Shown: positions 53,858-62,132 of the stretch, in pieces
Position numbering within the stretch: position 1 is the stretch's first letter
How the letters are laid out: each line of letters opens with the position of its first letter
Made by a program: the position numbers and the translations under genes
Notes under the pieces: model-generated
The model's input: the letters and a program-made list of their open reading frames with translations, nothing else
Database searches by the model: none
What the model was told of the DNA's origin: nothing
Assembly (NCBI RefSeq): GCF_964036645.1
Contig: NZ_OZ038525.1
Span: forward strand, 1,039,501 to 1,103,500
Length of the DNA: 64,000 nt
From: Tenacibaculum sp. 190524A02b
Lineage (GTDB): Bacteria; Bacteroidota; Bacteroidia; Flavobacteriales; Flavobacteriaceae
Direction: 5' to 3'

Positions 53858-54676
53858 ATGAAAAATACTTTATTAATAATATTAATCTTTTCCTTTTGCA
53901 GCTTTTCATTTTCACAAAATAAAATTGATTTGAAATTCAATTGGAATATAATGCAAAATAAGATTTCCAATGAGAGTAAACAAGAATGGGAAGAAGGAGT
54001 TGAACAAATTTATAAATACTTTATCAAAAATTTTGATTACAAACCTAATAAGCTAGAAATAAATATATTTTATTTTACCAATCAAAAATCCTTTGAAAAA
54101 TATCAACTTCAAAATCTTAAAAGAAAAAGAATCAGTAGAACAGGTTTTTATTCTCCTCAAAAAGGAAGTTTTTACATGATAAATAAAAATAATAACTCTC
54201 CAATAGCTAAGAATATATTTTTGCATGAATCAATTCATCGGATTTTTAATTCAGAAATTATGGGGGAAGCTATTCTTTTAAATGAAGGAATGGCTACGCT
54301 ATTTCAAACTATCTATAAGGACAATAATGATTTTTATGTTGGTATAAATCAAAAACAGGAAAAATCACTTAAAGATATAATAAGAAATAAAGAGTTGTTT
54401 GATTTAAAAACATTTTTCAGTATCTCAAACTTAGATTGGCAAAAAAATAATAAAATAAGTTATCCTCAATCAAATTCATTAATATATTTTTTATTAATCT
54501 ATAATCCAAACTTATTGAACTTAATTGTTAAGGATTATAAAAAACAACCTAATAAAAGAAAAGGTTATGAGAAAATTATAGAAGAAAATTATATAAATGG
54601 AATGGAAGGATTTGAAAAAAAATGGAAAAAATGGATTTTAAAGGAAAATAAACAACCAGTTAAATTGAATGTATAA
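53858..54676 (+). CDS. Exported HExxH metallopeptidase (gluzincin-like)
   Basis: A 272-residue exported protein (signal peptide FSFCSFSFSQ). It carries the zinc motif HESIHRIF, followed after about 15 residues by LLNEGMATLFQ. The NExxA spacing is typical of Peptidase MA and other gluzincins, with Glu as the third ligand. There is no further recognised domain and the tail is lysine-rich. It is the last gene of the MarR-linked cluster, separated from the amidohydrolase by only 6 nt. The substrate is unknown; by motif it should cleave peptides. Confidence 0.8.
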   Translation: MKNTLLIILIFSFCSFSFSQNKIDLKFNWNIMQNKISNESKQEWEEGVEQIYKYFIKNFDYKPNKLEINIFYFTNQKSFEKYQLQNLKRKRISRTGFYSPQKGSFYMINKNNNSPIAKNIFLHESIHRIFNSEIMGEAILLNEGMATLFQTIYKDNNDFYVGINQKQEKSLKDIIRNKELFDLKTFFSISNLDWQKNNKISYPQSNSLIYFLLIYNPNLLNLIVKDYKKQPNKRKGYEKIIEENYINGMEGFEKKWKKWILKENKQPVKLNV

Positions 54677-54828
54677 ACTTTAGCATCTAAAAAAAACTCC
54701 AAAACAGTCCTAAAAACTGCAAAAAAGCATAATAAACTTTATAAAACACATTTCTGTTATAAATCATTAAATCTTTTTTTTATTAATGGTTTAGGTGTTG
54801 TTTTGGTTGAACGGTAAACTTAAAATAT

Positions 54829-54866
54829 GTCCAGAAACTTGCAATTTAGATGTTTCTGGACTTTTA
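54829..54866 (+). terminator. Intrinsic terminator after the hydrolase cluster
   Basis: A 10-bp perfect stem, arms GTCCAGAAAC (54829-54838) and GTTTCTGGAC (54852-54861), then a T-rich run, about 150 nt past the gluzincin stop. Confidence 0.75.
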
Positions 54867-54917
54867 CTTTTTGTTTGCAGTTTAATTTTGAAAGTGTAGC
54901 CAAAATTAAAGTTAGGA

Positions 54918-55702
54918 ATGAAGAAAATACAATTCATAGTGTTGATAATTTTATATAGTCAACACACTTTCAGTCAAAATGAAGATTTATTTAAAAGATT
55001 AAGAGTTATTAAAAAAGAAAAGTTTCTAAAACTACAGATACTACTCTTAATTTTAAAAATTATAAAGTTACCAAAAAAGAGAAATTAAGAGGAGGAGGTA
55101 CAATTATTAGAAATATTTACATCACTGAAAATAAAGAGAATATTATAGAAATTTATGCTTTTAATTATTTAAATAAAATAAAAGGAAAGAATTTTGAATA
55201 TAAAATGATAAAACTCATTCGTGCCAATAAAGTACCAAAAACATGTTATAATTCTTTAGATTTAAGTAAAGTCAACTTTGTAGGGAGAGAATTAAAACTA
55301 GGTGTTTCTTGTAGGTGGATGGGAATAAATAAATGTTCAATGTCCTTATTATGGACAAATGAATTGGTCGCTTCATAAAAGAAAAGAAAGTGCAGATATT
55401 GCAGTTAAAAATCAGTTTGAAATGACGAAATCTAAAAAGGGAGTTAAATTAATTTCAGAAGAGGAGCAAACCATTATTTTGAAGGTGCTCCTACAAAAGT
55501 TAAAAAAGTAGTCTTCAAATTAAAAGGATTAAATAAATTATTAGCATCTACTTTATCTGGTGGAAAAAGTTTAACGGTTTATTATGTATCAGCAAAAGTT
55601 AGAGAGAATTTTATTAGTTGTGTATTAAGTCACTGGGATAATGATGTTATGAACCCCAGTGGACTACCACCTTTATTGGATAGTGTAATGCGTATTGATT
55701 AA
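54918..55702 (+). pseudogene. Frameshifted remnant of a secreted protein gene
   Basis: The ATG at 54918 begins with an intact signal peptide (KKIQFIVLIILYSQHTFSQ) but the frame ends after 56 codons. Reading continues in another frame from about 55020 (SKTTDTTLNFKNYKVTKKEK up to LWTNELVAS), shifts again near 55360 (NWSLHKRKESADIAVKNQFE) and once more near 55485 (GAPTKVKKVVFKLKG up to DSVMRID). Each piece is good protein-like sequence, so at least three indels separate what was one reading frame of roughly 260 codons. I do not recognise the family. Sequencing indels cannot be excluded. Confidence 0.75.
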
Positions 55703-55795
55703 AATTGTTGTGATGCTTTTCAATCCCTATTTTAATAAACGTTAAAGTCTTTATTTTAATTTAGTCTTAGTAGTTTTTTTGTTAATATTGTACTA

Positions 55796-56107
55796 TTGAA
55801 AAACTATAAAAAACATATTACAATAATTTGCCTATTACTTTTTATAAGTAGTAAGTTTTTGAATATCCATATATTAACTCATGATTTGAATGACCATAAT
55901 GATGATTGTGAAGTTTGTGAGTTTGTGATTACTACCAATAAAGTATTATTAACAACTGATATTTTGCTTAGTTATAATCTGCTTATAAGTAAGCAAATAT
56001 TCAGTAAAAATATAATATCAGAATACGTTTGTATTGTTATTATAAACAACAAATACAATTCATTATTTGGAAGGCCTCCACCTATGAAGTACACTTACCT
56101 TTTATAA
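55796..56107 (+). CDS. Small membrane-anchored or secreted Cys/His-rich protein
   Basis: A 103-residue protein from a TTG start, with an N-terminal hydrophobic helix (HITIICLLLFISSKFLNI). A short HxxxxHxxDCxxC cluster follows (HDLNDHNDDCEVCEF), and the C-terminus has GRPPP. Small proteins of this kind precede metal-related TonB receptor or transporter genes in flavobacteria, so metal (copper) binding is a reasonable guess. Here the next genes are an ABC transporter. The start is weak; an alternative would be an internal codon. Confidence 0.55.
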   Translation: MKNYKKHITIICLLLFISSKFLNIHILTHDLNDHNDDCEVCEFVITTNKVLLTTDILLSYNLLISKQIFSKNIISEYVCIVIINNKYNSLFGRPPPMKYTYLL

Positions 56108-56182
56108 AAAATACTAAGATTAAACTTTGATACAAGGTTTACAAAAACAGTATCAATTTATATACCAACAAACTTTAACACT

Positions 56183-56896
56183 ATGATTACTACCAAAAAC
56201 ATCACCAAGAAATATGGTGATTTTACTGCTGTAAATAACCTTTCATTAAAGGTAAATCAAAGCGAAATATTATGCCTTTTAGGAGCAAATGGAGCAGGGA
56301 AGTCAACTACTATAAATATGCTTTTAAATTTCACACAACCTACCTCAGGAACTGCTGAAATTAATGGATTAAATGTAGCTAATAATCCTATAAAAACTAA
56401 AAACTCGTTAACGTATATTCCGGAAAATTTAATGTTATATCCAACATTAACCGCTGTTGAAAATTTAGATTATTTTACAAAACTATCAGGTAAAAAATTT
56501 GATAAAACAGAATTAAAACTATACTTGTCTGAAGCAGATTTACAAGAAGAAGCGCATGATAAACGAGTAAAAACTTTTTCTAAAGGAATGCGTCAAAAAG
56601 TAGGAATTGCTCTAGCAATAGCAAAAGATTCTAGTGTATTATTACTAGATGAGCCTACTTCTGGATTAGATCCAAAATCAAGCAATGATTTTATTGAATT
56701 GTTAACTAAAATGAAAAATAACAATGTGGCTATTTTAATGGCTACTCATGATTTATTCAGAGCTAAAGAAGTAAGTACACATATTGGAATTATGAGAAAA
56801 GGTAGCTTACAAAGCTATTCTAATGCCTCTGACTTATCATTAAAAGAGCTAGAAAATATTTACTTAGATATTATGAACTTTAAAAATGTAAGTTAA
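56183..56896 (+). CDS. ABC transporter ATP-binding protein
   Basis: A 237-residue ATPase subunit. Walker A is [10 protein letters not shown] near residue 34, the signature is FSKGMRQKVG, and Walker B is VLLLDEPTSGLD, with the switch His in ATHD. It resembles ABC-2 type exporter ATPases such as those in NosF/CcmA-like systems. It starts 75 nt after the small Cys/His-rich gene, and the permease gene begins 1 nt after its stop, so the three-gene transporter is one unit. Confidence 0.94.
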   Translation: MITTKNITKKYGDFTAVNNLSLKVNQSEILCLLGANGAGKSTTINMLLNFTQPTSGTAEINGLNVANNPIKTKNSLTYIPENLMLYPTLTAVENLDYFTKLSGKKFDKTELKLYLSEADLQEEAHDKRVKTFSKGMRQKVGIALAIAKDSSVLLLDEPTSGLDPKSSNDFIELLTKMKNNNVAILMATHDLFRAKEVSTHIGIMRKGSLQSYSNASDLSLKELENIYLDIMNFKNVS

Positions 56897-56897
56897 T

Positions 56898-58301
56898 ATG
56901 AAAACTATAATTTTTAAAGAACTAAAAGAATTAACGAGAGAAGGTAGGTTTAAAATAGCCATTTCCATTTCATTAGTTCTTTTGGTAATTGCTACAATTA
57001 CAAGTATTAATCAATACAAAAAAAACAACGAACAGTATGTAGCCTCTAAAGCTAAAGAACGAACTATATGGGAAACACAAGGAGAGAAAAACCCACATTC
57101 AGCAGCTCACTACGGAACGTATGCATTTAAACCTAAGTTTGCGTTATCACTCTTTGATTATGGGGTAACGAAGTATACAGGGAATACTGTTTTTTTAGAA
57201 GCACATAAAAGAAACGAAGCTGCTTTTAATGAAGCCAGTGATCAAACAAGTTTAGCACGTTTTGGAACACTTTCAATCAATTTTGTACTCATTTATTTAT
57301 TCCCTTTAATTATTATTTTAATAGGATATAATGCGTATACCAAAGAAATTGAACATAAAACCTTTACCTTACTAAAAAGTCAAGGAGTTTCACCTATAAA
57401 ACTAGCTTTAGGAAAATGGATAGCTATGTATATTCCTGTTTTTATTCTTACGCTAATTGTTTTTTTAATTACAGGTATTGTATTATCCAACATAGAAAAC
57501 TTAGCTTTTTTTAGTTGGAATAGTTTGTTAGTCCTTTTAGGTATTTATCTATTGTATTATCTAATTATAACCACTATTACAGTACTAATTTCTATGTGGA
57601 GTAAATCTTCAGGAATGGCATTGGTAAGCAGTTTAATTGTATGGATTGTATTTAGCTTTATTACACCTAAAATAGCAACAAATTTCGCAAATACTAGTCA
57701 TCCATATCCTTCAAAATCAGAATTTAATTCACTAATAGCAAAAGATAAAAAGAATGGATTAGACGGACACAACCCTTGGAATGAGGCTGCTAAAAAATTA
57801 AAAGAAGCAACCTTAAAAGAATATGGAGTTGACAGTATTAGCCAATTACCATTTAATTATGATGGATATAGAATGCAAAAAGGTGAGGAGCATGAAGCTA
57901 AAATTTATGAAAAACATTACAATATCTTAAATACGATAGCTTTAAAACAAAATAATACCTATAAAAAGTTATCCTTTATTTCGCCGTTTATACCTGCTAG
58001 GTTTTTATCAATGGATATTGCCAATACTAGTGATAATTTGCATTGGAAATTCACCAAAGCTGCTGAAAAATATCGTATTGAAACACAAAAGTTTTTGAAC
58101 TATGACTTTAAAGACAATTCAAAAACAGGAGATTGGAGCTATAAAATGAGTGCTGATAAATTTAAAGAACTACCAACGTTTGAGTTTGTTCCGCCTACTT
58201 TATCTCAAATTATAAAAGAGAATACGCAAAACCTATTGTTTTTATTACTATGGTTTTTAATACCATTCATTGGTTTAATTAGCTCATCAAAAAAAATATA
58301 A
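56898..58301 (+). CDS. ABC-2 type permease (DUF3526), first copy
   Basis: A 467-residue membrane protein with an N-terminal helix, a long extracytoplasmic loop, and a cluster of helices such as FVLIYLFPLIIILIGYNAYTK, IAMYIPVFILTLIVFLITGI and LLVLLGIYLLYYLIITTITV. A further periplasmic loop and a last helix follow. The layout and the KEIEHKTFTLLKSQGVSPIKL loop match ABC-2/DUF3526 permeases that act as a pair with the next gene. Substrate unknown. Confidence 0.9.
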   Translation: MKTIIFKELKELTREGRFKIAISISLVLLVIATITSINQYKKNNEQYVASKAKERTIWETQGEKNPHSAAHYGTYAFKPKFALSLFDYGVTKYTGNTVFLEAHKRNEAAFNEASDQTSLARFGTLSINFVLIYLFPLIIILIGYNAYTKEIEHKTFTLLKSQGVSPIKLALGKWIAMYIPVFILTLIVFLITGIVLSNIENLAFFSWNSLLVLLGIYLLYYLIITTITVLISMWSKSSGMALVSSLIVWIVFSFITPKIATNFANTSHPYPSKSEFNSLIAKDKKNGLDGHNPWNEAAKKLKEATLKEYGVDSISQLPFNYDGYRMQKGEEHEAKIYEKHYNILNTIALKQNNTYKKLSFISPFIPARFLSMDIANTSDNLHWKFTKAAEKYRIETQKFLNYDFKDNSKTGDWSYKMSADKFKELPTFEFVPPTLSQIIKENTQNLLFLLLWFLIPFIGLISSSKKI

Positions 58302-58304
58302 GTA

Positions 58305-59735
58305 ATGTTTATCAATAATTTATCCTACGAAATAAAGCTACTAATACGCAGTAATTGGTTAACCTTTTTACTTATTAGTAGTATACTGTTTTTTGCTTTT
58401 GCCGCTTTCAATGGTAAGAAAAACGTATCAAAAAGATTTAACGATATTGCTAAAATGCAAGAAGACTTGCAGAAAAAAGATAGTACCATGTTGGCACTAT
58501 TATCCAAAATAGAAAAAGGCGAAAAAGTAGACGTTCCTTATTGGCAATTACCATCAGAACCAATGACAGTTGGGTATCGTTATCCACGTTTAGCAATCAT
58601 GCAACCAGATAACTTATCCTTTATAGCTACGGGACAAAGTGATATGTACACGCATTTTAAAAGTCCAACAGTATATGGAAATAATTTTGCGTTAGATTAT
58701 GCTGAAATGGTGAATCCTATACAATTGCTATTTGGTAATTTTGATTTAGCTTTTGTTATTATTTACATTTTACCTTTATTAATAATAGCATTTACATTTA
58801 ATATTTTATCAAAAGAAAAAGAACTAGGAACCCTACGTTTATTAGGTACACAACCCATATCAATAATACAATGGTTGTTACATAAAATGGCAATAAGGTA
58901 TATAGTACTTACCTCTATTGTAATACTTGTATTAGTAACTATCATTGGAATTTTTACACCTGAGGCGTTTACTAATGTATCCAACCTATTAGGCTTATTA
59001 TTAATAGTAGCTGGCTATACATTATTTTGGTTTGCAGTTGCTTTTATCATTAATATTAAAATTAATAATTCCTCTAAAAATGCTTTGACCTTAGTAGGTG
59101 TTTGGTTGTTAATAGTTTTGGTTCTACCAGCAACGATTAATCAATTAGGAAACTCATTATATCCTACACCATCACGTTTAAAAATGATTAATGAAATTCG
59201 TGATATTAAAAAGGAGAATGAAGAAAAACAAAATAAAATTTTAAAAGAGTATTTACGTAACCATCCAGAATTAGCACAAGCTAAAAAAGATCAAAAATTT
59301 GGATTTTGGCACAACTATTTTGCCTCTGAAAAAGTAATGGAAGAAAAAACAAAACCATTATTAGCAGAATACAATCAGCAATTGCAAAAACAACAGCAAT
59401 TAATAGGAATGTTTAAATACGTATCTCCAGCTATTTTAATGCAACAATCATTAAATAATTTAGCAGGAACCTCTGAAAAACATTACAACGATTATAAAAA
59501 ACAAGTTTTTGAATTCTCAGAAGAATGGCGAAATTATTTAGTCCCAATGTTATTTAAAGGACAAAAATTCACCAGTAAAAATTACAAGGAATTACCTAAA
59601 TACACCTATAAAAACAGAATAATCAATACTATTTGGAAGAATGGTATAATTCTATTAATACTTAGTTCAGTAATGCTTTTGGTGATAATGGGAACAAATT
59701 CAAAGAATAAATTAATCCAAAATATATCAGAATAA
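58305..59735 (+). CDS. ABC-2 type permease (DUF3526), second copy
   Basis: A 476-residue paralogue of the preceding permease with the same order of helices. The coupling loop KEKELGTLRLLGTQPISIIQW corresponds to the one in the first copy. The large loop is predicted to be periplasmic and contains a coiled-coil-like stretch, AEYNQQLQKQQQLIGMFKYV. The two permeases and the ATPase should form one heterodimeric exporter. The start is 3 nt after the first permease. The downstream 5'-nucleotidase genes may or may not be part of the unit. Confidence 0.9.
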   Translation: MFINNLSYEIKLLIRSNWLTFLLISSILFFAFAAFNGKKNVSKRFNDIAKMQEDLQKKDSTMLALLSKIEKGEKVDVPYWQLPSEPMTVGYRYPRLAIMQPDNLSFIATGQSDMYTHFKSPTVYGNNFALDYAEMVNPIQLLFGNFDLAFVIIYILPLLIIAFTFNILSKEKELGTLRLLGTQPISIIQWLLHKMAIRYIVLTSIVILVLVTIIGIFTPEAFTNVSNLLGLLLIVAGYTLFWFAVAFIINIKINNSSKNALTLVGVWLLIVLVLPATINQLGNSLYPTPSRLKMINEIRDIKKENEEKQNKILKEYLRNHPELAQAKKDQKFGFWHNYFASEKVMEEKTKPLLAEYNQQLQKQQQLIGMFKYVSPAILMQQSLNNLAGTSEKHYNDYKKQVFEFSEEWRNYLVPMLFKGQKFTSKNYKELPKYTYKNRIINTIWKNGIILLILSSVMLLVIMGTNSKNKLIQNISE

Positions 59736-59860
59736 ATAAAGGAATTGATTATTTTTCGATAAGATTAATGAATGTAATTAAATCTAATGGTCAGGGTTTT
59801 TTAACTCTTTTTCACAGTATAGAATTTATAACCAAAACTATTATAAAAAAAGAAAACACT

Positions 59861-60616
59861 ATGTTTCAATCAAAATCACTGTATTTTATTTTTATATTTC
59901 TAGCCATGTTTTCCTGTAAAAAAAAGGAGACACAGCTAACTAAAATAACAGCAAAAAATATTGCTGTAGATACTAAAATACAAGCATCATCTACAATTGA
60001 TAGTGTCATTAACCCTTATAAAGAAAAGCTAGAAGCACAAATGCAACAAGTATTAAGTTATACTCCTAAAGATTTAGTGAAAACGGATGGAGAAATGCAA
60101 AGTAGCTTAGGAAACTTATTAGCAGACCTGTGTTTTGATATTGCGAACCCTATTTTTAATAAACAAACAAATGAGTTTATTGATTTTGCAATGTTTAATC
60201 ATGGAGGAATGCGAGCTAGAATCTCAAAAGGAGACATTAGAGTTAATGATGCTTTTAAGTTAATGCCTTTTGAAAACGAATTGGTTGTAGCAGAAATAAC
60301 AGGAGAAAAAATGATGGAGTTAGTCAAGTATTTTAAAGAAAGTAAAAGAGCACATCCATTATCAAATAATATAGAGCTATCCATTAATCAAGCTGATTTT
60401 AACTTAAAAATAAACGGAAAAAAATTTGATAAAAACAAAACCTACAAAGTATTAACGTCTGATTATTTACAAAATGGAGGAAGTAATATGGTTTTCTTTA
60501 AAAATCCTAAAAAGCTAAGCATAATAGACTGTAAAGTAAGAGATGCAATCATCAGTTATTTTAAGAAAGTAGATACCATAAAAACCACTATTGACAACCG
60601 TATAACCATTAAATAA
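59861..60616 (+). CDS. 5'-nucleotidase C-terminal domain lipoprotein
   Basis: A 251-residue lipoprotein (LAMFSCKKKE) holding only the substrate-binding C-terminal domain of UshA-type 5'-nucleotidases. Its landmarks are SSLGNLLADLCFD, FAMFNHGGMRA, LMPFENELVVAEITG and TSDYLQNGGSNMVFF. The catalytic phosphoesterase half is encoded by the next gene, starting 8 nt on. The order is the reverse of the fused enzyme. I place the start at the ATG at 59861 (MFQSKSLYF); the earlier ATG at 59768 adds 31 residues before the lipoprotein signal. Confidence 0.9.
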   Translation: MFQSKSLYFIFIFLAMFSCKKKETQLTKITAKNIAVDTKIQASSTIDSVINPYKEKLEAQMQQVLSYTPKDLVKTDGEMQSSLGNLLADLCFDIANPIFNKQTNEFIDFAMFNHGGMRARISKGDIRVNDAFKLMPFENELVVAEITGEKMMELVKYFKESKRAHPLSNNIELSINQADFNLKINGKKFDKNKTYKVLTSDYLQNGGSNMVFFKNPKKLSIIDCKVRDAIISYFKKVDTIKTTIDNRITIK

Positions 60617-60624
60617 TATAATCA

Positions 60625-61539
60625 ATGAAAAGAAGAAACTTTATTAAGAAAGTAGGAGGGATGTCTACATTAGCAATGGTTGGAGGTTTAACATTACCAT
60701 CATTTGTAAGCGATTCAAAAAAGCACATTACTATTTTACATACCAATGATACGCATAGTCATATAGAGCCTTTTGAAGGTAATCATAGACGTTACGCAAA
60801 TAAAGGAGGTGTAGCTAGAAGAGCCATATTAATAGAGCAGATACGTAAAGAAAACCCCAATACATTATTATTAGATGCTGGAGATATTTTTCAAGGAACA
60901 CCTTATTTTAATTATTATGGAGGTGAGCTTGAGTTTAAGCTAATGAGCATGTTAAAATATGATGTTGCTACCATAGGAAATCATGATTTTGACAATTCAA
61001 TAGACGGATTATACAAACAATTACCCAATGCAAAGTTTGATTTTGTTTCTGCCAATTATGATTTTAAAAATACGGTATTAGATACGCATGTAGCGCCTTA
61101 TAAAATAATCGTAAAAAATGGGATTAAAATAGGAATATTTGGTTTAGGTATAGAGTTAGAAGGCTTGGTGGATAAAAAAATGTATAAAGAAACCGGGTAT
61201 TTAAATCCAATAGAAATAACACAAGATATCACAGAAGAGTTAAGAAACGTACAAAAGTGCGATTTAATAATCTGTTTATCACATTTAGGGTATTACTATA
61301 AAAGTAATCCTCAAAAAATATGCGATTTAAACCTAGCTAAAGCCACTAAAAACATAGATTTAATTATTGGTGGACACACGCATACTTTTTTACCAAAACC
61401 AACCATTGTAAAAAATATAGCCGATAAAAACATGCTGGTAAATCAAGTAGGTGCTTATGGTGTTAATTTAGGTAGAGTAGATTTTTATTTTGATGAACAA
61501 AACAACCAAACTGCAAAAGGAACTACGATACTAGTTTAG
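60625..61539 (+). CDS. 5'-nucleotidase catalytic (metallophosphoesterase) domain protein
   Basis: A 304-residue Tat-exported protein (KRRNFIKKVGG, twin arginine). Calcineurin-like phosphoesterase motifs are complete: ILHTNDTHSHIEPF, LLDAGDIFQGTPYF, ATIGNHDFDNSI, LSHLGYY and IIGGHTHTF. It is the N-terminal half of UshA-like 5'-nucleotidase or 2',3'-cyclic phosphodiesterase and should act in the periplasm on nucleotides. It works with the C-terminal domain protein encoded just before it. A terminator is seen at 61653. Confidence 0.93.
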   Translation: MKRRNFIKKVGGMSTLAMVGGLTLPSFVSDSKKHITILHTNDTHSHIEPFEGNHRRYANKGGVARRAILIEQIRKENPNTLLLDAGDIFQGTPYFNYYGGELEFKLMSMLKYDVATIGNHDFDNSIDGLYKQLPNAKFDFVSANYDFKNTVLDTHVAPYKIIVKNGIKIGIFGLGIELEGLVDKKMYKETGYLNPIEITQDITEELRNVQKCDLIICLSHLGYYYKSNPQKICDLNLAKATKNIDLIIGGHTHTFLPKPTIVKNIADKNMLVNQVGAYGVNLGRVDFYFDEQNNQTAKGTTILV

Positions 61540-61652
61540 TTAAAGGTTAGGCCTATTTGTCAATAAAACGAAGTCAAAGATCAAATCTTGCTATATTAAC
61601 AAGAGTGTCAAAGCAAGCGCAATCGAGATTTAGTTTGCTTACATTAATAGAA

Positions 61653-61682
61653 AAAGGTTCTTCATTAAGGAGAGCCTTTTTT
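61653..61682 (+). terminator. Intrinsic terminator after the 5'-nucleotidase genes
   Basis: Arms AAAGGTTCT (61653-61661) and AGAGCCTTT (61671-61679) with one G-U pair, then six T. It lies 114 nt past the stop codon. Confidence 0.7.
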
Positions 61683-61717
61683 AATAAAAACAGAAGCTTG
61701 TTACACTGGTGCATGGC

Positions 61718-61890
61718 GGTTCTGTAAGTTTACAATTTGATGTTTCCCCGTGCAGGAAGGTTCTGCAAGTTTACAATTTGATGTTTCCCTGTGCAGGAAG
61801 GTTCTGTAAGTTTACAATTTGATGTTTCCCCGTGCAGGAAGGTTTTGCAAGTTTACAATTTGATGTTTCCCCATGAAGGAAGGTTCTGTA
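61718..61890. repeat. 41-bp tandem repeat array, four units plus a partial
   Basis: Units at 61718-61758, 61759-61799, 61800-61840 and 61841-61881, followed by a 9-nt partial. Units 1 and 3 are identical. Units 2 and 4 share a C in place of T (GGTTCTGC versus GGTTCTGT), giving an 82-bp higher-order period. The last unit is the most diverged. The unit is richer in G and C than its surroundings, and its length is not a multiple of three, so it is not coding. Confidence 0.9.
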
Positions 61891-62132
61891 GTGTTAATCA
61901 CGAAATAGTATACTGGTAGATTAAAATATTCATACAACCATCAATGTATTCAATATTTTGGATACCAACATCGAGTGAATTTATAGAGATTGAGTTTATT
62001 AAAACCAAAATAAACGCCACTACTACCAATCAAAGCAAAAAAGAGCTAAAAAAATAAGCACTTACACTTTAAAAACTAAAAAACAATACTATTTTTAAAG
62101 ATTAAATATTAAAATGACGGTATAAAAAGAAG
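61891..62132. other. Intergenic stretch before the Roco gene
   Basis: AT-rich, no clear promoter. It contains one short open frame (61944-62057, 37 codons, MYSIFWIPTSSEFIEIEF...) of unknown meaning, possibly a gene remnant. Nothing else was recognised. Confidence 0.4.

Noticed and set aside
61718..61890. CRISPR array
   Set aside because: The units are directly adjacent with no unique spacers, and no cas gene is visible.
61944..62057. 37-codon open frame before the Roco gene
   Set aside because: Plausible length for a small protein, but it has no promoter, no recognised motif and no homologue I know. It may be a remnant and is not called as a gene.
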